Positions 46,085 to 54,641 of a stretch of 64,000 nt of DNA are shown here, piece after piece. The translations under genes and the position numbers were made by a program. The notes beneath the pieces were generated by a model, which was not told the DNA's origin, did not search any database, and was given only the letters and a program-made list of their open reading frames with translations. Each line of letters starts with the position of its first letter. Positions within the stretch are counted from its first letter, which is position 1. Location: positions 83,460 through 147,459 of the forward strand of contig QIAU01000121.1 of NCBI GenBank assembly GCA_003225055.1. Direction: 5' to 3'. Source of the stretch: Acidobacteriota bacterium. GTDB lineage: Bacteria > Acidobacteriota > Terriglobia > Terriglobales > Acidobacteriaceae.

Positions 46085-46285
46085 TCAGTTCCGGCCACCG
46101 CGCCGCCAGCGCTTGAAGTCCTTAATGACTTCACCTTCAGAGATCCCTTCTGCGGCCAGTGCCTCTTGCACGCGGGAAGCCGCCTCCTTCAGGGCAGCCC
46201 GTTCTGCTTCTGTGCGCTTGCGCGCTCGGCCTCCAGCTGATAGCTGGCCAGCTAACTCTCTGATGCCGACTTTCGCGGTCGCCAT
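46085..46285 (-). CDS. Phd/VapB-like antitoxin
   Basis: A 66-residue protein starting MATAKVGIRELAGQLS, the N-terminal strand-helix of the Phd/YefM-type antitoxin fold, then a charged helix (RTEAERAALKEAASRVQEALAAEG) and a basic tail (FKRWRRGGRN). It is intact although the toxin that follows it is broken, which is the expected order of loss. Confidence 0.72.
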   Translation of the reverse strand: MATAKVGIRELAGQLSAGGRARKRTEAERAALKEAASRVQEALAAEGISEGEVIKDFKRWRRGGRN

Positions 46286-46460
46286 ATGCGGAACCTTCCA
46301 GTGAGTACGCTTGTGTACACATCAGAGAATGACTGAACCCTCTCGAAGGCAATACCTCTTCAGAATCTCACCATTCCGTTGTCGGTATTAGTTCTCCTTG
46401 ACGCCGCTGGCCTGACTGCCGCAAGCGCCTCCGACTGGGGTTGAACAACTGTCCCCCTTT

Positions 46461-47501
46461 TCATTTGTCCCGATCGCCCTCCTTGGTTTCCTTTAACTCG
46501 ACAATATTGCCATCTGCATACGCCAGTGTCAGTTCGTGGCTGAAACGTTCTCGCTTGCGAATGATCGTCTCACCTTCTTCTTCGCCTTCTTCAGTGAACA
46601 CGTCCACGTACTTCACCGAACGCCAATGTGCGATGTGCCGCATTTCGCCTTCCCCGAAGAACCCGTTGAGCATGCCGCTGCACGCCAGCAGGCCAACCGC
46701 ACCCTTGTGTAACGGCAGGACTGGCCGACCGGTTAGCCTCTGCTGCTTGCGGACGAGGACGCCCCGCGCATTTTGCAACGCTGTCGAACGCTGCAAAGCA
46801 TCCTCGACGGCATCCAGTGGCAGGCCAGTGTAAGTAATGGTTGCGGGCGCGGATGGTGGGACAGCGTAGCGTTCCTCGACTTCTCGATTGAGTGCGGGGG
46901 TCGAATTTGGATGGTAGCCGGCATGCATCAACGCATCAGTGCCGTTGGGATCGCCGCGGGCATGTGCCTTCTTGCGTTTCCCAAACACCACGATCTGCTT
47001 GAATCGGACGGATTCTGGATGTTCGAGCCGAAACACCCTGATCCGCTCAAACTGGCTGGCCAAGAGCCGTGCGCAAGCACCGAGCACAGTGACCGGGATG
47101 ACGAACACCAGCACGCCTTCGGTGATGACCCAGCGGAAGCAATGTTCGAGGAATACCAGCTCCATCCTCAGGTTGCTGTGCGGCCCCAGCTCGCTGTCGT
47201 ATGGTGGATTGAGGTACAAGAGCGAGCAGGTTTCCACCGAGACGCGGCATTCGAAGGCACTGCCGTGCACGGTGGCGATCCCCTTCTGTGCGGTTGCGGC
47301 GGCGCGATCTGCATCCAGTTCAATGGCAGCCAGGTGAGCGCCGGTATCTTTGGTGATCTCAAGCAGCGCGGTGCCGTCGCCGGCGCAAGGATCGATGGCG
47401 GGATACGCTGCAGAAGCAATCAGTAACGTTCTGATGTTTCGGGCCTCTTCAACTGGCAGCGGGTAGTAACCCAGTTTCATTCTGGAAAACGGGCGGGACA
47501 T
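46461..47501 (-). CDS. DUF6094-type SAM-dependent (DNA adenine) methyltransferase
   Basis: A 346-residue protein with the AdoMet motif AIDPCAGDGTALLEI and the catalytic NPPY motif in LLYLNPPYDSELG, of the N6-adenine methyltransferase type. A C-terminal region (LPLHKGAVGLLACSGMLNGFFGEGEMRHIAHWRSVKYVDVFTEEGEEEG) is typical of the plasmid/ICE-borne DUF6094 group. Start chosen after GGAGG (six-base spacing); a longer frame exists. Probable mobile-element cargo. Confidence 0.82.
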   Translation of the reverse strand: MSRPFSRMKLGYYPLPVEEARNIRTLLIASAAYPAIDPCAGDGTALLEITKDTGAHLAAIELDADRAAATAQKGIATVHGSAFECRVSVETCSLLYLNPPYDSELGPHSNLRMELVFLEHCFRWVITEGVLVFVIPVTVLGACARLLASQFERIRVFRLEHPESVRFKQIVVFGKRKKAHARGDPNGTDALMHAGYHPNSTPALNREVEERYAVPPSAPATITYTGLPLDAVEDALQRSTALQNARGVLVRKQQRLTGRPVLPLHKGAVGLLACSGMLNGFFGEGEMRHIAHWRSVKYVDVFTEEGEEEGETIIRKRERFSHELTLAYADGNIVELKETKEGDRDK

Positions 47502-47872
47502 TTTCTGCCTCCGGGCGACCTGCAATGGTGGAGGAGTAGTGGGGCCCTTCCTTGCGAGCGCTGGTCAACGGAACGGTTGTGGCGAGGAGGGGGACCTGCG
47601 GCGAGGTTTTATTGCGAAGCAAGCGTGTGTAAGTTGAGGAACGTAGAGAGCGAAGCTCCTCGAAGTTTTTTAACCGCGACATGCAATAATGCCACGACTC
47701 CATCACCCTCGTGCAGGCGAGGCCCACGATTCCTTCCGTGTGGCCGACAATAGGGAAACCATCTGCAATTGTTCTGCATTGGTACGGAGAAACGCGCTTG
47801 TCGCGATTAACCCCGAATCGCGGAGAGCTCGGCGGTTGCGTGGTTTACACCCAGCATGAAAGAATCCCCCGC

Positions 47873-49273
47873 ATGTTCAAGCCGGGAGTGGTCTGTTTCG
47901 TTGCTGCAATCCTGCTTGGCTTCTCTGCGAGTGCCCAAACCACGCGGTCTGATGCCGAAAAGCAGCTTGCTCATGATGTCTATAAACAGTTTGTTGAAAT
48001 TCAATCAGGCTATACGACAGGAGAAACTACGCCCGTTGCGGAAGCTGCAGCCTCTCGGCTAAGAGCTGCAGGATTTGCGGATTCGGATATTTTCATCGGA
48101 GGCGCAATCCCGAAAAAAGCGAACCTCGTAGCCCGGTATTACGGCACTGGCACCCGTAAACCGATTCTTCTTCTCGCGCACACTGATGTCGTGGAAGCCA
48201 AGCGTGAAGACTGGAGCATGGATCCTTTTCAATTCGTCGAAAAGGACGGCTTCTACTACGGCCGCGGCACCGCTGACGATAAGGCGCAAGCCGCCGTTTG
48301 GATCGCCAATCTCATTCAATATAAGAAGGAGGGATTCAAGCCTGATCGAGACCTCATCGTCGCTCTTACGGCTGATGAGGAAGGGGGCGGCCCCTACAAT
48401 GGGGTGGAATGGTTGCTGAAGAACCATCGCGATTTGATTGAAGCAGAATATGCACTAAATGAAGGCGGGTGGGGCGAAGAAAGCAACGAAAAGAAAATTT
48501 CGAACGACCTCCAGGTGAGCGAGAAATACGTTCTCAATTTCCGGTTGGAAGTGCGCAACAAGGGCGGACATAGTTCGATGCCCGTGCCGGACAATGCCAT
48601 CTATCATCTCGCCAGCGCACTCGATCGGCTTTCGAAATTCGGGTTCCCGCTCAAAACCAACGAAGTCACATCTGCGTATTTTCGGGCGATGTCGAAAATC
48701 GACAACGGTCCCAACAAGGACGCCCTCGCCAAAGTTGCCGAGAACTCTCCCGAGGCCATGCAACGGGTGGCGGCAGCATCGCCTGCTTGGAATGCTATGC
48801 TGCGCACCACTTGCGTTGCGACGATGCTCGAAGGCGGACATGCTATGAACGCTCTGCCGCAACTCGCGACTGCAACCGTTAACTGTCGTGTCTTGCCGGA
48901 AGACACAGTCGAATACGTCGAGAGCACACTGCGAAGCGTCTTAGCGGACGATCAGGTAAGCGTGAAACTCCTCCGTCAGCCGTCCCCCGGGCCGATTTCG
49001 CCGCTTCGCCCCGACCTCGTTGATGCGGCGCGCCAACTCACCGACAAATTCTGGCCAGGAGTACCGGTCGTGCCGATCATGGTCATGGGCGCAACGGACG
49101 GTGCCTATTTGCGGAGGGCTGGCATTCCTTGTTATGGGATACAGGGCTTCTTCATGGATCGCGACGATATTCGCTTCCATGGTCGTGACGAGCGCATGAG
49201 CGTTCAGTCCTTCTATGAGGGCCAGGCTTTTCTCTATGAGCTCGTCAAGCGGCTGTCATCCGTCTCACAGTAG
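47873..49273 (+). CDS. Secreted M20-family metallopeptidase
   Basis: About 466 residues with a signal peptide (VVCFVAAILLGFSASAQ). Zinc motifs: LLLAHTDVV (first His), DDKAQAAVW (bridging Asp in GRGTADDK), ALTADEEGG (catalytic Glu), and a late His in DDIRFHGRDERM. The dimerisation domain follows HSSMPVPDNAIYHLASAL. It hydrolyses peptides or N-acyl amino acids outside the cytoplasm. The start MFKPGVV is used. Confidence 0.9.
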   Translation: MFKPGVVCFVAAILLGFSASAQTTRSDAEKQLAHDVYKQFVEIQSGYTTGETTPVAEAAASRLRAAGFADSDIFIGGAIPKKANLVARYYGTGTRKPILLLAHTDVVEAKREDWSMDPFQFVEKDGFYYGRGTADDKAQAAVWIANLIQYKKEGFKPDRDLIVALTADEEGGGPYNGVEWLLKNHRDLIEAEYALNEGGWGEESNEKKISNDLQVSEKYVLNFRLEVRNKGGHSSMPVPDNAIYHLASALDRLSKFGFPLKTNEVTSAYFRAMSKIDNGPNKDALAKVAENSPEAMQRVAAASPAWNAMLRTTCVATMLEGGHAMNALPQLATATVNCRVLPEDTVEYVESTLRSVLADDQVSVKLLRQPSPGPISPLRPDLVDAARQLTDKFWPGVPVVPIMVMGATDGAYLRRAGIPCYGIQGFFMDRDDIRFHGRDERMSVQSFYEGQAFLYELVKRLSSVSQ

Positions 49274-49602
49274 GGTTACTGAACAGAAGCTGACTTGCCG
49301 GTAATGATCCCGCGATGGGTCACATCAGCATCTTCCGTGTTGCCGACCATCCACGAGCATCGTCGGTGTTGCCGACGGTTCGGGAGTTGAGAGTTTTATG
49401 CCCCGGCATTAGTCCTGGCCGCGCTCTAAGCGTGACCCTGCCAATCCTATTGGGTGGAATCACAGTGCTGGCCAGACTTCGTCGATGGCAACGATGGACC
49501 CCTTGGTGACGATCATTCTCGTCAAAGGCGGAATATTGAGATCGGCTGGTTCCTCAGTTGCCTTTTCCAAGGGCGGGGTTCGAGAGTTTTTTCGAAGAAA
49601 CT
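49274..49602. other. Gap without a supportable gene
   Basis: A repeated GTGTTGCCGAC occurs at about 49338 and 49367. On the minus strand 49460-49600 encodes a plausible but unassigned fragment, not assigned as a gene. Confidence 0.4.
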
Positions 49603-50502
49603 TTATCCAGACGGCTTTCCTGAAGAGAGTGTTGTAGCAGACGCAGTTCCTGAGACGTCGTTGCACTGAGAGCAGCTCTGATGAGGTGCTCGTCGGCATA
49701 AGAGCGTCCATTGATCTGCGTCCGCAGACTTGCTCCGCGCCAACTTCAGCTCCGTTTTCCGAATCATTTGCGGCCACAGGGAATCCGGATCTGAATTGAA
49801 GACCGTTCCAGCATCCCCCTGAAAAATGAACCACGCGCCCAGTTCCACTTCCTTCCGCAGTTGATCGTTATTCCATCCGGCATAGCCCAGATAAACATGA
49901 AAGACATTAGGGTCAGGTCGAGCGGAGATGGTCTGTTCGAAGAGGGCCTTCGTGGAAATCAGGTAAACCCCACCGAAAATGTGCTTAGCCCCTTCGAGCT
50001 TGGCCGGCGACTTGAGCAACGCAAACACCGCGGGAGTTTGGACCGGACCTCCGAGATAGACCGAGTCGGAACGGTCTTTCGCCGCCTTGAGCCCCTCAAG
50101 CACTCGTGCAAGCGGGACATCTGTGCGGCGGTTGAGAATCAGTCCGACCGCACCTCCGGCATCGTAGTGAACCAGTAGGACCACTGTTTCAGCGAAATTC
50201 GGATCAGTGAGATTTCGGCTCGCCACCAGCACCCTTCCGGCACCCAGATCCTTGGCAAGAAAAATCGTCGGAGGGATTTCGCTTTCCACGTGGAATGCCT
50301 TGACCCAGTGCGTTCGGCCTAGCTTGTTCGCCACCTGGGCGGAGTGCCAAAGCGAACCATCGGGGGCAAGCACCGGATCGTGCGGCTGCGAATTCGGCGT
50401 CGCCACAGCAAATTCCTTGGTCTGAACGTTTAACGTTCCGACCGGCGCGAGGGCAACAATCGTGGCAAGCATTGCGAGGACGCACAGTTTGCCCAGAGAC
50501 AT
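49603..50502 (-). CDS. YqgE/AlgH-family protein with signal peptide and a single propeller-blade-like N-terminus
   Basis: A 299-residue protein. The signal peptide (LCVLAMLATIVALAPVGTL) is followed by about 40 residues resembling one blade of a virginiamycin-B-lyase-type propeller (KEFAVATPNSQPHDPVLAPDGSLW). A YqgE domain follows (GRVLVASRNLTDPNFAETVVLLVHYD; AVGLILNRRTDVPLARVLEGL; RVFG-like KHIFGGVYLISTKALFEQ; YLGYAGWNNDQLRKEVELGAWFI). YqgE proteins are normally cytoplasmic and about 190 residues, so the export signal and extra domain are unusual. ATG follows GAGGAG. Confidence 0.82.
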   Translation of the reverse strand: MSLGKLCVLAMLATIVALAPVGTLNVQTKEFAVATPNSQPHDPVLAPDGSLWHSAQVANKLGRTHWVKAFHVESEIPPTIFLAKDLGAGRVLVASRNLTDPNFAETVVLLVHYDAGGAVGLILNRRTDVPLARVLEGLKAAKDRSDSVYLGGPVQTPAVFALLKSPAKLEGAKHIFGGVYLISTKALFEQTISARPDPNVFHVYLGYAGWNNDQLRKEVELGAWFIFQGDAGTVFNSDPDSLWPQMIRKTELKLARSKSADADQWTLLCRRAPHQSCSQCNDVSGTASATTLSSGKPSG

Positions 50503-50723
50503 GGCCGCTCTCCTCACAGGGAATCACGTCCTTTATTCGGAAGGTCCTCGCGCGTCTGTGAAATTATACTCAGTCGCCATTTTGGTTCCACAGACAGCAA
50601 CAACGTCTCACACAAAAACTGAGGAGACCTACTGAGTAAAAAGTTGACGCCCTACCGTCACACGTCTTTTGACGGTTGGTTCCGGATTGCCGACAATCCA
50701 GGAGAGAATGACGAGATGCGCGT

Positions 50724-51683
50724 TTATCGGGACTTAGTCCGGTCCGCGTTCCGCTGTTCTCCAAATTCTCGCCAATGTTGGATGCAGGACACCCAGTGAG
50801 GGTCGGACTCTGTGGTACCTGTGTTAGGACGCCAGTAGTGTTGTCCAGTCAGATTTCCTAACGATTGCATCACCGCGAATTGGACCTCTCGGTCGGGGTC
50901 GTCCAAGGCAGAGAGCAGAATATCCAGAGCGGTTTCAGAGTTTGTGTATTCCAGGAAACGAGCCGCAGCAACCCTCTCCTCAGGCTCTGGCGATTTCAGC
51001 ACGCGAGCGAGCAAAGGGATTGAGGTGTGTGGTTCAAGGCTAGATATTGCCAGCACCAAATTCGATTTCGGATAGAACGGCGATTTCGCAGACCGGTCGA
51101 ATAAGTCTTCTTCGGCGAGCGGCAAAACGCTCAAGTCTCTCCAATGTAAAAGGTCACTGACTATCGATATTCTCAGGGTCGGGTTGGATTTCACGTCTGG
51201 AAGGTTTAGAGCGGCTCTCAGGAATGGCGCGGCGGAGGAATCCTCATTCCAGTTCAGGTCAAATAAAGCCGGTTGCTTTTCTTCGGGGGTGGAGTCTGTG
51301 CACAGCAAGTCTAGGAGCCTTTGCAACACTTTGTGATATGCGTCTTCGCCCAATTGCACTTGCCAATTCGGCCCGCAAGATTTGGAAGCCGACGGGATGG
51401 ACGGGTAATAGGGGCTGACGAACGCATACCCCGTTGCCGTTTTCTTCAGGAACACTACTCGGTAGGTATTGGGAGCCAAACCGCCTTCTGCCACGTTTCC
51501 CACACTGTCGATGGCCGGTGTGGAATAGCTGAAGGTGAAGCTGACGGGTGCGGATCTTCCCTTAATCGTCTCATCGACCCTCAGCTCGGCTTGAAGGTCC
51601 AGACGCGCATAATCAACCCCGTTCAATTCAACCGAGCCCGTTCCTGTTTGTTGCACGCGTTCAACTTTTCCCGCGATTATCAA
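50724..51683 (-). CDS. HEAT-repeat protein, probably 5' incomplete
   Basis: A 319-residue product whose C-terminal half has HEAT-like repeats (LLARVLKSPEPEERVAAARFLEYTNSETALDILLSALDDPDREVQFAVMQSLGNLTG). The first residues (IIAGKVERVQQTGTGSVELNGVDYARLDLQAELRVDETIKG) look like the interior of a secreted beta domain, and the TTG start has no binding site. The frame stays open upstream to 51735 without a proper signal peptide. The 5' end is probably lost or frameshifted. Confidence 0.7.
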   Translation of the reverse strand: MIIAGKVERVQQTGTGSVELNGVDYARLDLQAELRVDETIKGRSAPVSFTFSYSTPAIDSVGNVAEGGLAPNTYRVVFLKKTATGYAFVSPYYPSIPSASKSCGPNWQVQLGEDAYHKVLQRLLDLLCTDSTPEEKQPALFDLNWNEDSSAAPFLRAALNLPDVKSNPTLRISIVSDLLHWRDLSVLPLAEEDLFDRSAKSPFYPKSNLVLAISSLEPHTSIPLLARVLKSPEPEERVAAARFLEYTNSETALDILLSALDDPDREVQFAVMQSLGNLTGQHYWRPNTGTTESDPHWVSCIQHWREFGEQRNADRTKSR

Positions 51684-51917
51684 ATCGGCAGCGTCGACAA
51701 GACCTTTGGAGGAAGAGGTGCTGGAATAAAGGCGCTATGCCCAGCCGCTTGTTTTACGCATTGACCCGCTAGCATAGTAAGCGCACGCACCGACGCCGCT
51801 TGCTAAGTTCGGATGAAATAAGACCACAACCTGGCAAGCGTTATTTTACCAAACTGCGCATTTGTAAAACAAATGCCCAGCGCATCACGTGGAACTGAGG
51901 TAATTTCGTTCCACGGA

Positions 51918-51946
51918 TTGATATTGGCATTATGTTTACTTAAGAT
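51918..51946 (+). promoter_or_regulatory. Predicted promoter of the XRE regulator
   Basis: TTGATA (51918-51923), 17 bases, TAAGAT (51941-51946) is a good sigma70 promoter. The predicted start of transcription falls about 15 bases before the first usable start codon, and TTTACTTAAGATAAAC near the -10 is partly palindromic. Confidence 0.55.
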
Positions 51947-51968
51947 AAACACAATGTGAGTCACGCCT

Positions 51969-52259
51969 TTGGGCCGGGAGCTCAAGCGCTTGCGCGTCGA
52001 GCACGATTTAACAGTGCGTGAGCTCGGTACCCGCATTGGCAAGAGCGCGGGTTATGTCGGGCAGATTGAAACCCAGGGCGAAGTGCCGACGCCTGACCTG
52101 ATCCGAAAACTCGCCGAGGTGCTCGGCGAACAACCAGACGGGCTGCTTGCGGCGGCGCGCAAGTCACTCCTTGCCCAGACAGAGCGGCACTTGAACGAAA
52201 AATACGCGGCCTTTGAGGATTCGCCGACTCATTGGCAGTCTTCAACGCCTTGTCCATAG
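51969..52259 (+). CDS. XRE-family HTH transcriptional regulator (3' end altered)
   Basis: A 96-residue protein. Residues 3-60 form a Cro/C1-type HTH (LKRLRVEHDLTVRELGTRIGKSAGYVGQIETQGEVPTPDLIRKLAEVLG). The ATG upstream is closed by TGA, so the TTG at 51969 is the first usable start. The last 20 residues, after KYAAFED, run into sequence that is antisense helicase remnant, so the original C-terminus is probably lost. Likely the repressor of a mobile element. Confidence 0.75.
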   Translation: MGRELKRLRVEHDLTVRELGTRIGKSAGYVGQIETQGEVPTPDLIRKLAEVLGEQPDGLLAAARKSLLAQTERHLNEKYAAFEDSPTHWQSSTPCP

Positions 52260-52628
52260 CTACCGGAATCACCTCCTCCCGGTAACTCGGCAGACTCGTC
52301 GAGATGTCGTCCAGGTCAACGAACGCGCAGTGGTCCATCAGGTACTTGCCGAACAGCAGTGGCGAGGCGCCGGGCTTGCGTTTGATGGTTAGGGTCTTTT
52401 TGGTCTTCTTGGAGCAGGCGTTATCCTCTGCGGTTATCCGCTCGATGGTTTCGATCACGCCGAAATCGCGCGTGAATCGTTCTCTGCCGGCTGGTCCCCA
52501 TTCGTAGCCGTCTGCCAGCATTTGTCTTGCGTTCGTACGGAACAGGGTGTTGAACAGATCGTCGGCATAGCCCGAGAGCAAGGTTCCAGTCAGCCCTAGA
52601 AATCGCTTGGCTGCACATTCGCGTTAAG
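52220..52628 (-). pseudogene. Fragment of a mobile-element helicase/ATPase
   Basis: The minus strand encodes CAAKRFLGLTGTLLSGYADDLFNTLFRTN, with the LTGTLLSG motif of an SF2/SNF2-type helicase, and continues through LSFGVIETIERITAED-type sequence (RDFGVIETIERITAEDNACSKK) and KYLMDHCAFVDLDDISTSLPSYREEVIPV. Both ends are missing: it stops at a frame break near 52628 and merges into the XRE gene at 52220. It is an internal piece of a larger gene of the kind found beside DUF6094 methyltransferases. Confidence 0.75.
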
Positions 52629-52721
52629 TGAACCGCGTGCAGGCACGATACAGAATCGATGTCGCAGTTAGTTTTCCGAGCCGCGGGGAAGGGGACGCCC
52701 AACAGCGGAGTGAATGTCCAT

Positions 52722-53582
52722 TCATTTACCCATGGCGTCGGGCAGACCTTTGTAGTAACGAAATCCTTCCACCGGCTTACCATCTTTCACCTGGATCCGA
52801 CTGCGCATCCCGTCTCTCATCTGCTTCAATTCAGATTCTGAAAGGTTCGGCTTGTAATTTTTCCATCCCGGCCCATGTTGACTGACGTATTTGGCTCCCG
52901 CATTTATTTTTTTCTCGACAAAGTCGCTGATGTCAACCCAGAGATTCTCGTCGCCATGGTCGTAGTCATTGAAGAGCAAGTACTCTGGAATCATGTACTC
53001 CTTGAGACCTTCTTGGGTAATCTGACCTTCAAAGAGCAGCCGCCACATCGCCGCTCGTGCCGCATCCGCCGCCAGGTAGGCGGCCGCCCGATGGTCAGAT
53101 TTGTGCCAGCGCTGGTAGTTCCTGCCGGGGTCCCATGCCAGGAGCACGTCTGGCCGTAGCTTCCTGATCCAGCGCACGAGATTTTCCACAACGGCCTTTC
53201 GATCCTCAAACTCCAGAAGGCCGTCATCATACCCTAGATTGATATAGTGGTCCCCTGGGATGCCCAATTCGGCCAGCGCCGCCAACTCCTCTTGCCGGCG
53301 AATCTGGGCCAGCTGTGTTCGTGACAGGTCAGGATCTTGCGTGCCGACGTTGCCAGTGGTCAGAGTTATTACATAAATCTGATTGGCATGCGACTGAAGC
53401 ATGGCCAGGGTGCCATGGGCAAGCATGTCATCGTCGGCATGCGCACCGATCAACACGACAGTTTTTCTAGACCATTTCTCCACAGGCGAATCTGGTTCCT
53501 GCTCGTGCGGTTGGGCGCTGACCAAGGCGGGTGAGGCGAAAACTCCGGCTACTAGAATTAACTGCCATAGTGTCGCTTTCAT
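52722..53582 (-). CDS. Secreted PIG-L/LmbE-family deacetylase
   Basis: A 286-residue protein with a signal peptide (LWQLILVAGVFASPALVSAQ). Zinc motif AHADDDML and the second HxxDH motif (HKSDHRAA) are present, as in GlcNAc-type N-deacetylases. Substrate unknown; an exported member is common in soil bacteria. ATG at 53582 follows GGAGG. An upstream start seven codons earlier is possible. Confidence 0.88.
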   Translation of the reverse strand: MKATLWQLILVAGVFASPALVSAQPHEQEPDSPVEKWSRKTVVLIGAHADDDMLAHGTLAMLQSHANQIYVITLTTGNVGTQDPDLSRTQLAQIRRQEELAALAELGIPGDHYINLGYDDGLLEFEDRKAVVENLVRWIRKLRPDVLLAWDPGRNYQRWHKSDHRAAAYLAADAARAAMWRLLFEGQITQEGLKEYMIPEYLLFNDYDHGDENLWVDISDFVEKKINAGAKYVSQHGPGWKNYKPNLSESELKQMRDGMRSRIQVKDGKPVEGFRYYKGLPDAMGK

Positions 53583-53603
53583 AAAGCCTCCATGGATCCC
53601 CAT

Positions 53604-54372
53604 ATTGAGAGCCGAATTTGCTCGCGTGTAAGCACGAATCGCATCGTTCGAGAATCTACTGTCGAGAATCTACTTGACAAGGCCAGTATCTTCAGCTAAT
53701 GAAACGACTCAATCTAAACGATAACGAATGCGACTTCCAGAGAACTGTATTTGCAAAGATATTTCCTTCCCAGCACTGCTGATCGCCTGGGCAATGGCCG
53801 CGAGCTTGCCAGGCCTAAGCTCCGCTCAAAATGCTGCCGACGATAATCCGAACTGTCATGTCATGTAACCACCGTCAACGTGGATCCCATCCACGCCATC
53901 AAGAACGTCGACGGCGATCAAGCTTGCGCACGTGCGTCCAGTTTCTTCTGCTCTACTTGGGCATTGGCATCTTTTTTGTAAGGGCGCCGCGCGTAAGCTG
54001 GATCTTTTTTTGCTCACACCAACTCTTCAAATAACAGTTGATAAACTCCGATCCGAGCCGCGACCCGTTCAGCCGCCGGGAATGGGACCAGTGGTGGCGC
54101 TGCCGCAGGTCTGTGGACTGCACCACCAGTACGAACGACGGGCTACCTGAAAGAGCCAGAGTCTACCGTGCACGCGCTGCCTTTACTCCACCCTTTGAAA
54201 CCTGGTCCCGCACTGCGCCCACGGCACATGTGTGCCTCCGCGAATCTCGCTCACCAGACTCAAGTGGATCTGAGAACGGCTTGAGCTTCGCGGTTCGCTT
54301 GAGGAATGACATCCGCCATTGGGGTTGCACAGAATTTTCGTTAGGGACTTTGGCAGTCCTCGCCGTCTGTTA
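53604..54372. other. Largely non-coding stretch with gene remnants
   Basis: A tandem GAGAATCTACT pair lies near 53650. A short ORF with a signal peptide begins at 53728, and beyond it the minus strand of 53866-53910 encodes a stub resembling the C-terminus of an SDR dehydrogenase (DGVDGIHVDGGYMT). No intact gene is visible up to the tRNA-like sequence at 54373. Confidence 0.5.
53728..53868 (+). pseudogene. Stub encoding a signal peptide
   Basis: A 46-codon frame starting ATG encodes a charged start, a hydrophobic core (ALLIAWAMAASLPGL) and SSAQNAADDN, i.e. a cleavable signal peptide with no mature protein behind it. It ends at TAA where the antisense dehydrogenase stub begins, so it looks like the 5' remnant of a secreted protein gene cut by a rearrangement. 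Confidence 0.5.
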
Positions 54373-54445
54373 ACGAGTTGTAAAACCTAACGGGGCTGAA
54401 CTGTTACGGCAGAGACCGCGGGTTCGAGTCCCGTCGCTCGTAGCA
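54373..54445 (+). pseudogene. Degenerate tRNA-like sequence (tRNA-Asn-like, GTT)
   Basis: The 3' half looks like a tRNA: T arm GCGGG-TTCGAGT-CCCGT and 3' acceptor CGCTCGT followed by AGCA. The first five bases, ACGAG, pair with CTCGT, and the loop CTGTTAC would carry anticodon GTT. The D arm and anticodon stem do not pair, so it is not functional; it may be an attachment-site scar. Confidence 0.35.
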
Positions 54446-54641
54446 AAACACCGGCGCCTTTTCGTTCACATTGTGTGTCTTGCAGCATCTGGGGATTAAT
54501 AAAGGTGTCCCTTCGCCTGAACTAACTGTGCCAATGCCATTGCTTTCTGGGCTTCGGTGTTCCCAGCGACGCGGAAACCGGCGGAAGGGGAGGGAGTATC
54601 ATGCGGATAAGCAATGGAGCAGATGAAAACGGAGTGGAGCA

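Noticed and set aside
53866..53910. Antisense stub resembling a short-chain dehydrogenase C-terminus
   Set aside because: Only about a dozen residues are informative; too short to call as a pseudogene of its own.
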